Of a stretch of 64,000 bases of DNA, positions 63,579 through 64,000 are shown one piece after another. Under the pieces are notes generated by a model. That model was not told the DNA's origin, ran no database searches, and saw nothing but the letters and a program-made list of their open reading frames with translations. The translations under genes and the position numbers were made by a program. The number at the start of each line of letters is the position of its first letter. The stretch's first letter is position 1. The DNA comes from Lyophyllum atratum (lineage: Eukaryota > Basidiomycota > Agaricomycetes > Agaricales > Lyophyllaceae), in the NCBI GenBank assembly GCA_014905825.1, contig JACGCN010000040.1:124001-188000 (forward strand). Direction: 5' to 3'.

Positions 63579-64000
63579 TCACTGGAGGTCAAATGATTAA
63601 TTAAGAACAGGTAGGAAGAGGCGGGATATCTCACCTTGATGAACTTCGCCATGAATTTCCTACAGGACGATGACAGGTTAGATGAATGAATTTTGAACAA
63701 GGTAACACGAACTTGTGAAACTCCGTCCGCAGAAGGTCATTGACAAAGTGCCCCCGGCCTTTATCTCGTGTGTCCATAGCTTGATTCTTGAATATTAGAT
63801 CTAGTAAAGGGGATCAGACGTATGAGCATCGCATACTCCCGGAGAACGCGTACCATCATCCCAACGCCTCTTCACCGAGAACGTCCCCGGCACAGTCGTG
63901 TTGACACCACCAGGTGTCTGCTGGCCCAGAGCGGCAGCCAGGTTTAGGAGAGGGTTTCCGGCAGCTATCTCGGCATCCCGGGCAGCAGCAGTGGTGGCCG
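63579..64000 (-). CDS. CWC15: Pre-mRNA-splicing factor Cwc15/Cwf15, 5' part outside window
   Basis: Component of the Prp19-associated spliceosome complex. Only the conserved C-terminal part lies here: AEIAAGNPLLNL, then FSVKRRWDD|DLIFKNQA, then GHFVNDLLRTEFHKKFMAKFIK. The phrase KRRWDDDxxFKNQA and the closing FHxxFxxKYxx-like end are diagnostic. The last intron interrupts just before the stop: AAG|GTGAGA ... CTCCAG|TGA, so the final exon begins with the stop codon at 63579-63581. The rest of the gene continues right of base 64000. Tail-to-tail with the pseudouridine synthase, 93 bases apart. Confidence 0.9.

Overview
The window is nuclear DNA of a filamentous basidiomycete, most likely a mushroom-forming Agaricomycete. 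Genes are split by many short GT-AG introns of about 50-70 bases, both strands are densely used, and the gene set is typical of that group: a HOS3-type deacetylase, GH30 and GH81 wall hydrolases, a FAD-linked oxidoreductase with a long disordered insert, a microsomal P450 and a DH-BAR-SH3 exchange factor. No organellar, plasmid or bacterial genes were seen. The species call is inference from gene content and architecture.

Left part (1-18 kb): the 3' part of a CHY zinc-finger gene; a GH30 hydrolase, a U6 snRNA, a tandem VHL-beta-domain gene and a GH81 beta-1,3-glucanase, all on the minus strand; then ELP1 (Elongator, tRNA wobble modification) facing EFG1 (18S rRNA maturation) across a 189-base intergenic region. 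A likely solo LTR lies at 3.8-4.0 kb. Middle-left (18-27 kb): a small two-intron gene of unknown family with a telomere-like TTAGGG run just upstream, a 70-base tandem duplication, an aldo/keto reductase with a CGG-containing palindrome upstream, a 790-base terminal-inverted-repeat element with no recognisable transposase, and a FAD oxidoreductase.

Middle-right (27-52 kb): conserved housekeeping and trafficking genes, namely a DH-BAR-SH3 RhoGEF, a PMR1-type Ca2+/Mn2+ ATPase, an intron-containing tRNA-Ala(AGC), a multi-spanning membrane protein of unknown family, a YAR1-like ankyrin protein, two orphan genes (one coiled coil), the golgin USO1/p115 facing a HOS3-like histone deacetylase across a 165-base promoter, and a mitochondrial SAM carrier. 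Right part (52-64 kb): a cytochrome P450 convergent with a molybdenum-cofactor-sulfurase-like PLP enzyme, a gene-poor 3.7 kb stretch, a Rib2/Pus9-type pseudouridine synthase and the 3' end of the splicing factor gene CWC15.

No single pathway unites the window. Several genes serve RNA biology (U6, CWC15, ELP1, EFG1, YAR1, Pus9-like, tRNA-Ala) and several the Golgi/secretory route (USO1, PMR1), but that is ordinary for a dense fungal chromosome arm. The less ordinary parts are the inverted-repeat element, the tandem VHL domains, the telomere-repeat-associated small gene and the orphan genes. Exon joins were worked out by hand from splice signals and reading phase, so boundaries are approximate unless stated.
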